64,000 nt of DNA, from assembly GCA_937139405.1 (NCBI GenBank), contig CAKZPV010000034.1, positions 1-64,000 on the forward strand. Direction: 5' to 3'. The notes under the pieces are model-generated. The model saw only the letters and a program-made list of their open reading frames with translations, did not search any database and was not told where the DNA came from. Positions within the stretch are counted from its first letter, which is position 1; the number at the start of each line of letters is the position of its first letter. Below, piece after piece: positions 39,681 through 47,912 of the stretch. This DNA comes from an uncultured Nitrospirota bacterium (lineage in GTDB: Bacteria; Nitrospirota; Nitrospiria; Nitrospirales; UBA8639). The translations under genes and the position numbers were made by a program.

Positions 39681-41024
39681 ATGATTACCTTAAAAACGTT
39701 TTTAGGACCAGCCGTTGTTCACAAAACCGTTTTTTCAAAAACACGCGTCACGATTGGGCGAAGTGAAGACAATGATTTGGTCCTTGCGAATCCTCATGTG
39801 TCAAGGCTGGAAGCCATCATTGAACAAATAGGAGAGTCCAATACCTTAATCGATAAGAGTCGGAATGGAATTTTTGTAGACGATCAGCGAGTGGACGGCT
39901 CAATGCCCTTGCCTCCAAATTGTCGAATTATCATTTACCCCTTTGAAATCCAGTTTGCCAGTTTAGGGGATGATGAGACCATGACCATTCCCACCGCACT
40001 CAAGGAAGATGTATCGGAACCAACGGAACATCTTGCATCGTACTCCAAGACACCACTGTCTTCCCACTTTACCGGATTAGTTGGAGAATCCCCGGCAATG
40101 CTGAAATTGTATCAACTCATTCAAAATGTGGGAGACAGTCCAGCTACTATTTTGATTCGTGGGGAACATGGGACTGGGAAAGAATTAGTGGCTCGGGCAG
40201 TTCATGACGTGAGCAGTCGAAATCAACAAGTCTTTATTCCATTAAACTGTGCCGCCATTCCATTTGATCTCATTGAAAGTGAGTTATTTGGCTATGAAAA
40301 AGGTGCATTTACCGGTGCACAAAATGTCAAGAAAGGGAAGATTGAAGAAGCCGATGGAGGCACCATTTTCCTCGATGAAATAGGTGAATTGAGCTTAAAC
40401 GCACAATCTAAACTGTTACGGTTTTTACAGAGCAAAACCATCATGCGCATCGGGGGCGCAACAGAATTACCCGTGGATGTGCGAGTGGTTGCGGCAACGA
40501 ACCGTGACCTGGAACAGGCGGTTACCAAACAAGAATTTAGGCCAGATTTGTACTATCGATTGAGAGTGGTTCAAGTCGAATTACCTACATTACGAGAACG
40601 CAAGGAAGATATTCCCTTATTAGTCAACCATTTTGTCAAACTGAATGCTGCCAACCTTGGGCTGGCGGACCCACCGCTTGTCTCAGACGAAGCACTACAT
40701 CGTCTGACAAGTGCATCATGGCCAGGAAATGTGCGTCAATTAGAAAATACGCTCTACAGTGCCATGGTTAGAGCACCAGAATCTCCAGTTATTGAGGAAG
40801 CCACACTCATGGAAGATATGGCCTCTTGGCTTACTCCCGAAACACATGTCGAGGAGGCCCCATTAGAGACGCTCAGCAAACAAGCACTAATCCAAGTGTT
40901 AATACAACATCAATGGGATACAATCAAAGCAGCAGAAGTGTTAAAAGTGAGTCGTGGAACCATCTATTACAAAATGAAAAAATATGGAATCGAAGCTCCA
41001 CGCGGCTTACGAAGAAATAGTTAA
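39681..41024 (+). CDS. sigma-54-dependent activator with N-terminal FHA domain
   Basis: A 447-residue bacterial enhancer-binding protein. Residues about 1-95 form an FHA domain (GRSEDNDLVLANPHVSRLEA) that reads phosphothreonine. Residues about 130-370 form the AAA+ domain: Walker A GEHGTGKE, the sigma-54 contact loop GAFTGA (208-213), Walker B TIFLDEIGE, and the AATNRDLEQA and FRPDLYYRL motifs. The C-terminus is a Fis-type helix-turn-helix (TIKAAEVLKVSRGTIYYKMKKYG). A longer frame extends to 39585 within the kinase gene, but ATG 39681, four bases after the kinase stop, is the natural coupled start. Replacing the receiver domain with FHA implies control by the partner kinase rather than by a two-component phosphate. 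Confidence 0.95.
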   Translation: MITLKTFLGPAVVHKTVFSKTRVTIGRSEDNDLVLANPHVSRLEAIIEQIGESNTLIDKSRNGIFVDDQRVDGSMPLPPNCRIIIYPFEIQFASLGDDETMTIPTALKEDVSEPTEHLASYSKTPLSSHFTGLVGESPAMLKLYQLIQNVGDSPATILIRGEHGTGKELVARAVHDVSSRNQQVFIPLNCAAIPFDLIESELFGYEKGAFTGAQNVKKGKIEEADGGTIFLDEIGELSLNAQSKLLRFLQSKTIMRIGGATELPVDVRVVAATNRDLEQAVTKQEFRPDLYYRLRVVQVELPTLRERKEDIPLLVNHFVKLNAANLGLADPPLVSDEALHRLTSASWPGNVRQLENTLYSAMVRAPESPVIEEATLMEDMASWLTPETHVEEAPLETLSKQALIQVLIQHQWDTIKAAEVLKVSRGTIYYKMKKYGIEAPRGLRRNS

Positions 41025-41108
41025 ATACCAGAATTCTCTCGCTTCCGATGTTTTTCTTTCTTCAACTGAAACCACGACATGTACGATCAGTTGAATCTAG
41101 CTATCTCC

Positions 41109-42050
41109 TTACTTTTCAATTGTCTTTTTGAAATCAGAAACTTTTTGGCTGCTTGTAAATAATGAAGCCGAAGCACCAGACACCCCAGATGTCACGGGCA
41201 CTCCCGAGGTAATTTTCACACCTCGTGTTCTCCCTTGGCCCGGTTGAACGGACAGCCCCCTCTTTAAGGTCTTAAGATAGGCTTGACTCTCACTCACACT
41301 TCCTGTGGGCGTCAATTCATCTAAGAATGGTCGAATACTCACGACGGCTTTTATCACTTCGTTCCCAAATGGCTCACTCACAATAAAGCGTTCAGGGGAA
41401 TCTTCCCCACCAAATACATAGGTTTTCCCTTTTTGAACAAACGCCTGTCCCCTGAACAGATTCGGTACTAAATGAACAACCGTTCCGTTCGCTTGAAAAT
41501 AATCCAACTTTAAATAGGCATCTCGATCAACTTTTACGTTAATGATTAACGGATCTCCCTCAACAAAACGACCATCAGGCTTGTTCAACCAGAGCTGGAC
41601 CCCAAACGCGGGGTCAGGATCGAAAGATTCTGATGTCACTTCTTTGTTGATGGCTTGTTGATCTTGTCTCCTCGCCACCTCCATACCAACATCCTGAGGG
41701 TCGATTTCTGCAGAAATTTCCATGCAAATCTCTCGTCCCTTCCATTCCTCTTGATCAATGGAAACCTTATGCAACATTCCTGCGCTAATCGTCTGAATTA
41801 ATTCTTCTTGTAGTTCATTATCTTTGACCTGAGAAGATGATTCAACCCAGACCTGATACCCGCTAACTGCGCGTTCTCGAGCAAAGGCTTCAGCCTTTTT
41901 CTTTGCCATTTTTGGTGTTTCTTCATCTCCAAAGGCATAACATGCATTTCCATGCACGATTTCCCGGGAAGATGATTCTTGAGAGAATGACAGCTGTGCC
42001 ACAAATAGCACTCCGAAGATTAAGATGGCACAAGTAAAGCTGTTTTTCAT
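41109..42050 (-). CDS. exported DUF4384-domain protein
   Basis: A 313-residue periplasmic or outer-membrane-associated protein. The signal peptide begins MKNSFTCAILIFGVLFVAQL. A longer frame reaches 42104, but ATG 42050 with AAGGAGAGGG just upstream is the clear start. Residues about 30-140 resemble the LPP20-type fold (AKKKAEAFARERAVSG). Residues about 150-255 form DUF4384 (FGVQLWLNKPDGRFVEGD, VDRDAYLKLDYFQANGT, VHLVPNLF). The end is Ser/Gly/Thr-rich. DUF4384 proteins often accompany Ser/Thr kinases. It lies 122 bases after the LPP20-like gene, probably in one operon, converging on the kinase pair. Confidence 0.82.
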   Translation of the reverse strand: MKNSFTCAILIFGVLFVAQLSFSQESSSREIVHGNACYAFGDEETPKMAKKKAEAFARERAVSGYQVWVESSSQVKDNELQEELIQTISAGMLHKVSIDQEEWKGREICMEISAEIDPQDVGMEVARRQDQQAINKEVTSESFDPDPAFGVQLWLNKPDGRFVEGDPLIINVKVDRDAYLKLDYFQANGTVVHLVPNLFRGQAFVQKGKTYVFGGEDSPERFIVSEPFGNEVIKAVVSIRPFLDELTPTGSVSESQAYLKTLKRGLSVQPGQGRTRGVKITSGVPVTSGVSGASASLFTSSQKVSDFKKTIEK

Positions 42051-42172
42051 ATTCCCTCTCCTTAATACTCTAACTTTGATGAGTCGACTGATCGAAGTCG
42101 TCAAGTTTCAAAGTCAAAATTTTCTAGTCATCATCGCCACGATTATTCATGAAACATTCTATTTAAGCGGAT

Positions 42173-43120
42173 TCACTCTAGCACGACTATCACTTTCGCT
42201 TTGCGTAAAAACGCGACATGTTCTGGAATCAGATGAAGCATTTGAGCATCGGCATCACTAATAACTAAGTCAGAAGGATTATTCGCATCCACACGTAAAG
42301 CTTTGACGACAAGCGGCTCAGCAATCACTCGTTCATGAGTTTTAGCATTTGGAATACCTTTGATATAACCGACGACAGTTCGCTGTCGAGATACCTCTGG
42401 ATCAATCCATTCCGAGCCATAGACAACACGTCCATCTTCCATAATTAATTTAGGTGCCATAGTTTGCTGAACATCCAACCCTTGGGCATCAATAATGAGA
42501 CCGGTATACACCACGATCTCAGTAGAAGTAGGGACTTCCGCTGGTGCGGCGCTGTCTACCATAGCGATTTCCGGAGTACCAGAAATATTCGTAGAGCTTG
42601 AACTCTCGACAAAGTCTAAGGGTTCGGGTTCTTTCTCACGTGGAGGAAGCACCGTTTTTTGAAGAGACCCGGCCATTTTCATTTCGACGGTAACTTCATA
42701 CAGCCCATCTGGCAAAGATTTTTCATCCGTTACTCGAGCTCCTCGCACAATGCCTTGAACTTTTGTCTTAATGACATCACTTTCTAGCATAAATTCTTTT
42801 ACTAACGAGTGGGAATCAACCTGAATGCCTTCAACGATTTCTAAGAGGTTGCGATAGGCCACGATCCGTGCAGCACGTCTGGCAGTAGCCTTGGCATGAG
42901 CCGCATTCTTCGCTTTTTGGGAAGGGATACCCAAACCCACAGCCCGAACCACACCGCTGGTCCAATCCACCTTGCCGTCTGCAAAGCCCATCTCTACAAC
43001 ACCAGAATCCGCACCAAGAGAGTTGGGCTTACTCAATTCAAGACCAAGGAGTAAGCTCACAACCATGGAGGTCATAGCAAAGATACGAATGCTGGCCTGC
43101 CAATGAATCATGATTTTCAT
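42173..43120 (-). CDS. exported LPP20-like protein
   Basis: A 315-residue protein with an N-terminal signal sequence (IFAMTSMVVSLLLGLELS, cleavage near LGADS). The first domain has LPP20-like features (KAKNAAHAKATARRAARIVA and a YEVTVEMKM strand). A Pro/Ser linker precedes a second domain with VVYTGLIIDAQGLDV, which resembles a FlgT/flagellar-assembly-like beta domain but is not clearly one. Likely a surface or periplasmic structural protein. GGGGGA lies before the first ATG, and a second ATG is three codons later. It is upstream of, and co-oriented with, the DUF4384 gene. Confidence 0.75.
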   Translation of the reverse strand: MKIMIHWQASIRIFAMTSMVVSLLLGLELSKPNSLGADSGVVEMGFADGKVDWTSGVVRAVGLGIPSQKAKNAAHAKATARRAARIVAYRNLLEIVEGIQVDSHSLVKEFMLESDVIKTKVQGIVRGARVTDEKSLPDGLYEVTVEMKMAGSLQKTVLPPREKEPEPLDFVESSSSTNISGTPEIAMVDSAAPAEVPTSTEIVVYTGLIIDAQGLDVQQTMAPKLIMEDGRVVYGSEWIDPEVSRQRTVVGYIKGIPNAKTHERVIAEPLVVKALRVDANNPSDLVISDADAQMLHLIPEHVAFLRKAKVIVVLE

Positions 43121-43550
43121 ATTTTCCCCCCTAATAATTCCCCAATAATCGTATATCTAGAAATTTCCATAAAAATGGGAAAGATAACACTTCAAAATTT
43201 TTAGACATTTCTCATGCGAGCAATAGCATAGACATCATAAAAAACTATGTTACAAGCAAATCTTGAGCCAAGTACGTTTATCATTTTTGAAGAGGATGAG
43301 TATTCTTTCTAAACAAGAATAGTCCTATAATCAAGTAGAATTCAACCCAGTATGATTTTAAAATATTTCTTTGACCAAAGGCCGGTTTCAATTTATTGAA
43401 ACAATCATTAAGAAACCTTGGAATGGTCTTCATAATTTTAGATTATCTCTATTCTGAGAATACGAAATTCCTAAAATAGCCTATGCGTGCTATCTAGTGG
43501 ATCAAAGGCAATAAAGACGTTCAAGTATTCCTGACCCTAGGAATATGTAT
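43121..43550. other. intergenic region before the IS1595 element
   Basis: About 430 AT-rich bases with stops in all frames. It holds the leader of the LPP20-like gene. No gene is interrupted by the insertion as far as can be seen. Confidence 0.4.
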
Positions 43551-43558
43551 CTAAAGAG
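43551..43558. repeat. left copy of 8-bp target site duplication (CTAAAGAG)
   Basis: Identical CTAAAGAG octamers flank the element immediately outside its inverted ends. Eight bases is the duplication length known for IS1595 family elements. Confidence 0.92.
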
Positions 43559-43582
43559 GGCGATTATGTTTGTATTGACACC
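43559..43582. repeat. left terminal inverted repeat of the IS1595 element
   Basis: 24 bases beginning GGCGATTATGTTTG and ending TATTGACACC. It matches the right end at 21 of 24 positions. Confidence 0.92.
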
Positions 43583-43635
43583 GAGGGTTATTCCTGATAC
43601 CATCTTCTCGAAATTACAAATGAGGAGAGCGAATC

Positions 43636-44541
43636 ATGAAGACCATTGATGCCTTTGACAAACAATTCCCCACTGAAGAGGCCTGTAAAGCCTTCTTGGT
43701 TCAAGCCAGATGGCCGGACGGCGTAAAGTGTCCGCGTTGCTGGGGAACCAAGAAAATCTATGCGTTGAAAACGAGGCCCTTTCATTGGGTCTGCAAGGAG
43801 TCGGGTTGTGGTGGGCGCAATGGTTTTCGTTTCTCGATCTTACGCGGCACCATTTTCCAAGATACCAAGATTCCGCTCATTCTTTGGTTCAAGGTGGGCT
43901 ATCTCATGTTAGTCGCCAAGAAAGGCGTGAGTGCCCTCCAAATGCATCGCGTGATATTTGGTGAAGATGCGGGGTCGGATTATCGAACCACTTGGTATAT
44001 GTGCCATCGCTGGCGATCAGCCATGAAGGGCGATGTGCTTCCCCTGACTGGCGAAGTGGAAATTGATGAGACCTATGTCGGTGGGAAGGAAGGGAATAAA
44101 CATCGGAGCAAACGCGCACACAAAGGCACAGGCGCAACTGGCAAGGTGGGCGTCATTGGAGCTATTGCTCGAAAAGGTATGGTCGTGGCTCAAGTGATTG
44201 AACAGACTAATGCTGAAACCATCCAAGGATTCGTCAGCCAGACCATTGCTGACGATGTGTCTCTCATTGCAACCGATGAACATTCGGGCTATCGAGGATT
44301 GAAGAAGAAAGGCTATCCGCATGAGTCCGTCTCTCATAACAAGGGGGAATATGTGCGCGGCAATGTCCATACTGCGAATTTAGATAGCTTCTGGTCATTG
44401 TTTAAGCGTGGCATCATGGGCAGTTTTCATCATGTGAGTAAGGAGTACCTTCCTCTCTACTTGAATGAGTTTTCGTATCGGCACAATGCACGCAATAATC
44501 CAGACGCCTTTGCAGAGTTGATTACGACGAGCAACTACTAG
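43636..44541 (+). CDS. IS1595-family transposase
   Basis: A 301-residue DDE-type transposase. The N-terminal zinc-ribbon-like part (CPRCWGTKKIYAL and a later CKESGCGG) is followed by the ISXO2/IS1595 core with EIDETYVGGKEG, the second acidic site near IATDEHSGYRGL, and the end region DSFWSLFKRGIMGSFHHVS with the conserved Asn/His stretch (YRHNARNNPDAF). All catalytic regions look intact. ATG 43636 has GAGGAG eight bases before it. It sits at the left end of its element, as expected. Confidence 0.93.
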   Translation: MKTIDAFDKQFPTEEACKAFLVQARWPDGVKCPRCWGTKKIYALKTRPFHWVCKESGCGGRNGFRFSILRGTIFQDTKIPLILWFKVGYLMLVAKKGVSALQMHRVIFGEDAGSDYRTTWYMCHRWRSAMKGDVLPLTGEVEIDETYVGGKEGNKHRSKRAHKGTGATGKVGVIGAIARKGMVVAQVIEQTNAETIQGFVSQTIADDVSLIATDEHSGYRGLKKKGYPHESVSHNKGEYVRGNVHTANLDSFWSLFKRGIMGSFHHVSKEYLPLYLNEFSYRHNARNNPDAFAELITTSNY

Positions 44542-44573
44542 ACGATCAAACATTAAAGACCTACAATATAAGG

Positions 44574-44708
44574 GTGGCTATCACCCAAACTACCAAAGAC
44601 GCGGACGACCGCCTCAGAAAAGAACTGCAAAACGCCGACATAGGTAAATTTAAAAAGGCCGTGAAGAAGACACTCGGTCCACCCAAGACTCCAATCAAAA
44701 AAAAATAG
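44574..44708 (+). CDS. small basic ORF following the transposase
   Basis: A 44-residue frame from GTG 44574 reads DADDRLRKELQNADIGKFKK and ends in a Lys-rich tail (KTPIKKK). No family was recognised. The ribosome site (AAGG) is too close to be good, so the start is uncertain. Its stop is 8 bases before the next gene's ATG, which suggests coupling. Confidence 0.45.
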   Translation: MAITQTTKDADDRLRKELQNADIGKFKKAVKKTLGPPKTPIKKK

Positions 44709-44716
44709 GAGACTAC

Positions 44717-45022
44717 ATGCCTTCTGCACCAATTATTGAACTGTCATTTCATCGTAATTGTAATGAGGGAATACCTGCGGAGTGCGACGCGTCGTATGGC
44801 CAGATTATCAAAGGGAGAATCCGAAGGCTCTTCGGGATACTCTTGAGAAGCCTTCGGATTCCTGGTGCGATTTCCGATACCAGCATCACCGATCCAGTCA
44901 CCCTTCAAATCATCGATATTAGCGTGGGAGTGTTCTTCACAAAAATATCTGTGAATGGACGCGACTACTACTTCAGCCGCTTCACTGGAAAATATGATGG
45001 AGCTGGCATGGGATGTGGTTAA
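44717..45022 (+). CDS. cargo protein of unknown function (IS1595 element)
   Basis: A 101-residue protein with AGGAG six bases before ATG 44717. Cysteines lie in FHRNCNEG, PAECDAS and at the end (GAGMGCG). A beta-rich C-terminal half (LQIIDISVGVFFTKISVNG) is visible. No family is recognised. A perfect 13-bp inverted repeat (44817-44861) lies inside its coding sequence. It overlaps the end of the GIY-YIG gene by four bases on the opposite strand. Confidence 0.6.
   Translation: MPSAPIIELSFHRNCNEGIPAECDASYGQIIKGRIRRLFGILLRSLRIPGAISDTSITDPVTLQIIDISVGVFFTKISVNGRDYYFSRFTGKYDGAGMGCG
44817..44861. repeat. perfect 13-bp inverted repeat inside a cargo gene
   Basis: GAATCCGAAGGCT (44817-44829) pairs exactly with AGCCTTCGGATTC (44849-44861) across a 19-base loop. 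At protein level it makes the near-symmetric IRRLFGILLRSLRI. It has no T-run, so it is not an ordinary terminator. Confidence 0.85.
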
Positions 45023-45303
45023 CCTACTTTCTGGTTACACATAGGCTGACATTCCACTATTAGACGTTTTTCCTCGTCATCATAATCGGCAGTTACCACT
45101 CCCATCCAATGGGTCGGGTGCTGTCGGTTAATACACGGATTGTCCCCATTTAAGTGAGCACGAAGCCTTTCTCGAATATCTCCCTTCCCTATATAAATCC
45201 ACCGGCCTTCACGGAATATTCCGTAACAACCCTTTTGGTTTGGGCTAAGAGATTCGATGTCTGACTTGGCAAATGGCCTTGGTTTTTGTTTTGGAAATGG
45301 CAC
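45019..45303 (-). CDS. GIY-YIG domain protein (IS1595 cargo)
   Basis: A 94-residue single-domain GIY-YIG-fold protein. The GCYGIF and WIYIGKG strands form the two signature tripeptide regions, with the catalytic Arg in DIRERL. A C-terminal Glu and Asn lie in VECQPMCN, the positions expected for catalysis, so all needed residues appear present. A GTG (45303) start lies eight bases after GGAAGGAA. Such small proteins may be nucleases acting on branched or nicked DNA. Its presence on a transposon suggests a role in the element's movement or in DNA uptake, but this is inference. Convergent with the preceding cargo gene, overlapping by four bases. Confidence 0.83.
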   Translation of the reverse strand: MPFPKQKPRPFAKSDIESLSPNQKGCYGIFREGRWIYIGKGDIRERLRAHLNGDNPCINRQHPTHWMGVVTADYDDEEKRLIVECQPMCNQKVG

Positions 45304-45534
45304 AGCGTTGATTCCTTCCTGGAATTTCGTTGCGAATTAAATACCTCACATGGTATAATTCACATGGTTGTTTTTTGCCCAAAAAAAAGTGGTGTTATGG
45401 AGGCGGTTTCCCGCCCCCTTCACCCTTGCTAGGGGTGGTGTTCACGTCGTCATCTGATAGGTTCACCTCCTTCCTACGATTTGGCGGTCCCGAGGTCTTC
45501 TTGCCGGAGGATGAACGGGGCCGCCAATTTTTGT

Positions 45535-45930
45535 TTAAGCACTCAACATAATCTCGTCGCCTTCCAACCGCTGTATTTTCCCTCCCTCAACAAGACGGCA
45601 AATGCTTGTATAGAAGTAGCTATACCGTCTCCCAAAGCGGCGCATTGGGTAGCCCTGGGTTTCCAACTTTCTTCGCAGAAATCCAACGCCGACTGGTCTA
45701 TCAAGTTCGCTCAGACATGTAATTATGGCCTCAGATGGTTTCATTTGAGCGATCGAATCTGGATTGTATGCCTTCCGGCAATTAGGGCATCGGAATTTCC
45801 ACCTACTGCGCTCTAGCTGGTCCAGAAATGACTCAAGACCAGTGATCTTGTCAGGGTCTATGCTGCTTAATAACGATCCTAAGGCAGCAACAGCGGCGTC
45901 CCGAGAATCAACATTTTGTATACATTCCAT
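45535..45930 (-). CDS. cargo protein with a possible winged-helix end (IS1595 element)
   Basis: A 131-residue protein from ATG 45930 with TAGGGGGG just upstream. A longer frame reaches 45984 without a site. A single CPNC knuckle (FRCPNCRKAYNPDSI) is followed by a C-terminal segment (PVGVGFLRRKLETQGYPMRR ... FYTSICRLVEGGKIQRLEGD) that reads like a winged helix. The function is unknown, possibly a regulator of the element. After the stop, the -1 frame stays open for about 40 more codons ending in a low-complexity tail, which may be chance. Confidence 0.55.
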   Translation of the reverse strand: MECIQNVDSRDAAVAALGSLLSSIDPDKITGLESFLDQLERSRWKFRCPNCRKAYNPDSIAQMKPSEAIITCLSELDRPVGVGFLRRKLETQGYPMRRFGRRYSYFYTSICRLVEGGKIQRLEGDEIMLSA

Positions 45931-46089
45931 AATTGGCCCCCCTAGGAATAGTGATACCCCCCAATTTGATGGGTATTCTTTCATAGGGAATTCACTGTGT
46001 CAACAGCAATTTGCGGTGAGCTTGCGGTGAGCTATTTCAATGAAAAATTGGGGTAGGAATATACTTAAATCTTACGCTATCATGCAATG

Positions 46090-46113
46090 GGTGTCAATAT
46101 CAACACAATCGCC
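46090..46113. repeat. right terminal inverted repeat of the IS1595 element
   Basis: Mirror copy of the left end, reading GGCGATTGTGTTGA inward, with three mismatches to it in 24 bases. Confidence 0.92.
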
Positions 46114-46121
46114 CTAAAGAG
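46114..46121. repeat. right copy of 8-bp target site duplication (CTAAAGAG)
   Basis: Exact copy of the left octamer, directly after the right inverted end. Confidence 0.92.
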
Positions 46122-46356
46122 ATACAATCCATGTTTGATTATGGAGAACTATGGGTAAATTTTCTGAAAAAATCTCTCACCGTTCAAATTTAAAATTCTA
46201 TGATCTCTGATAAAACTCTGCAACGCTTCCGCAACAGGAGCCGTCATTGCATAGAGTTGTGGGAATCTCAGTGCAGTGAATTTGTAGAGACAAACTCAAA
46301 GCAAAAATATTTTCTATCGATTTTTTAAGTTTTGACCATCGTTTGGCTAGAAGCAA

Positions 46357-46791
46357 TTATTTTTTCGGAAATAATCCAGGCCAGCCTTTTGGTGGATTTG
46401 TTAAATGATGAAATGTCGCTTTCTCTCGGCTGAAACATTGGCCCGAGAGATTGGCAAAATCACCGTCTCGCCTTGGATGCTCCACAAACTCAACAACTTC
46501 TTGATTTTCTACAAAAAGAAGGAGGGCGACACTATCACTCGTGGCAATAGAAGATGTCACTTCCACTGGCCAAGTAAAGCCCAAGGTGTCGTACGCATGC
46601 TTGGAGGTCGAATATGGCCCCAAGATACAGACCTTATCCCAGGCACTCGGAACCACTTTAGCAAGATTCACAAATGTCCTTCCTGAAGATTGAAATTGAC
46701 GGGTAATTTCTTCCGTCATATTTGATGGAGGTGCATCACATGCAGATACAATCAGCAATAACCCGATTGTCAACCACATCGTCAACTTCAT
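46357..46791 (-). CDS. small lipoprotein of unknown function
   Basis: A 144-residue lipoprotein: signal sequence and lipobox (LLIVSAC), then a soluble domain with the sequence VCILGPYSTSKHAYDTLGF and a later EHPRRDGDF. I recall similar uncharacterised lipoproteins in other Gram-negative bacteria, but give no function. ATG 46791 has GAGGGA eight bases upstream. It is just outside the IS1595 element and not affected by it. Confidence 0.72.
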   Translation of the reverse strand: MKLTMWLTIGLLLIVSACDAPPSNMTEEITRQFQSSGRTFVNLAKVVPSAWDKVCILGPYSTSKHAYDTLGFTWPVEVTSSIATSDSVALLLFVENQEVVEFVEHPRRDGDFANLSGQCFSREKATFHHLTNPPKGWPGLFPKK

Positions 46792-47029
46792 TATTCATCC
46801 CTCAAGAAATACTTGCACATGAGAACTCCTTAAGAAGAACATTCCTTGCTCCATATTATGAATATAAGATGTTCTCTGGAGTATCAATTTTCGAAATAAA
46901 TACACTGCCATCTCCTCTTAAGTTCTTCTCTACTATTGCATAATTTTATTTGTCCTCTCTGTGGGTATTAGGATAGCATATGGCCAGTTTAGACCTGCAC
47001 ATATTGACTAAAAAAGAAATGAGGTTCGG

Positions 47030-47884
47030 ATGTCGATAGGAAAAAATGATCTCCCCATCACGACCATTGCTGATGTAGCTGATCCCCATGACTTGTACCA
47101 AAAGAGTGTACAAAGTCCAGATAATGACATGCCTTTTTTGTCTGACTACTTCAAAGAATACACTGGTAAAATTCTTCGGTATTTCCGTGAAGACTTTTGT
47201 GGAACAGCCTATCTCTCTTCCTATTTTGTCACCCAACATGCAAAGAATCATGCACAGGGAGTGGATTTGGATTGGCCTACGTTGAATTGGGGAATCAAAC
47301 ACAATATCTCTACCCTTACACCAGATCAACAACAGCGTGTATCGTTAGTCAATGCAAACGTGTTGGATGTCCAACAACCACGTGCCCAGATGATTGCTGC
47401 CCTAAATTTTTCTTATATGGTCTTTCATGATCGCCCTACTCTGTTGCAATATTTAACGAATGCAAAGGAGTCGCTTCAACCTGGGGGTATACTGGTGATG
47501 GATATTTGGGGCGGAAGTGAGAGTCAGGTTTTACAAGAAGAAGCCCGAGAGATTGAGAATTCCGAAGACATACCAATTGGGGATTTTATTTTCACATGGG
47601 ATCAAGACACATTTGATCCTTTTACCCATTTATACACGACACGAATTCATTTCTCTTTTTCTGACAAGAGTGAGATTCGTAATGCGTTTGTCTACGATTG
47701 GCGACTCTGGACGATTCCAGAAGTGACTGAGCTGATGACGGAAGCAGGATTCCAGGATATTCATGTTTTATGGGAAGGAACTGATCCCGAAACAAAAGAA
47801 GGCACAGCTATCTATGAGCGAACAGAAAAAGGTGATGCCGACCTAGCTTGGATTGCTTATATCGTGGGGAAAAACTCTCATTGA
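47030..47884 (+). CDS. class I SAM-dependent methyltransferase
   Basis: A 284-residue methyltransferase. The SAM-binding strand region is FREDFCGTAYLSSYFV, with the adenosine-contacting GVDLDWPTLNWG next. The post-motif VNANVLDV, LNFSYMVFHDR and LQPGGILVMDIWGG complete the Rossmann fold. The C-terminus has a beta-rich substrate region. The substrate is unknown. No operon partner. A hairpin follows the stop. Confidence 0.85.
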   Translation: MSIGKNDLPITTIADVADPHDLYQKSVQSPDNDMPFLSDYFKEYTGKILRYFREDFCGTAYLSSYFVTQHAKNHAQGVDLDWPTLNWGIKHNISTLTPDQQQRVSLVNANVLDVQQPRAQMIAALNFSYMVFHDRPTLLQYLTNAKESLQPGGILVMDIWGGSESQVLQEEAREIENSEDIPIGDFIFTWDQDTFDPFTHLYTTRIHFSFSDKSEIRNAFVYDWRLWTIPEVTELMTEAGFQDIHVLWEGTDPETKEGTAIYERTEKGDADLAWIAYIVGKNSH

Positions 47885-47885
47885 A

Positions 47886-47912
47886 ATGTTGAGGATGTCT
47901 TGTCCTCAGCAT
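47886..47912 (+). terminator. weak hairpin after the methyltransferase gene
   Basis: ATG-T-TGAGGA pairs with TCCTCA-G-CAT over a 7-base loop directly after the stop, but no T-run follows, so termination efficiency is doubtful. Confidence 0.45.

Larger units (their letters stand above)
43559..46113. mobile_element. IS1595-family transposon with cargo genes
   Basis: A complete 2,555-bp element bounded by 24-bp terminal inverted repeats, 21 of 24 bases matching (left starts GGCGATTATGTTTG; right, read inward, GGCGATTGTGTTGA), with perfect 8-bp CTAAAGAG duplications outside. Inside are the transposase (43636-44541), a 44-residue basic ORF, a 101-residue ORF, then on the other strand a GIY-YIG protein and a 131-residue protein. 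A plain IS1595 needs only about 1 kb, so roughly 1.5 kb is cargo. The intact ends and exact duplication suggest recent insertion. 45304-45534 inside the element holds no assigned gene. Confidence 0.93.

Noticed and set aside
45354-45534. Open -1 frame after the 131-residue cargo gene with a Ser/Lys/Gly/Pro-rich tail
   Set aside because: No start codon with a usable ribosome site and no slippery sequence before the stop. Likely a chance open frame.
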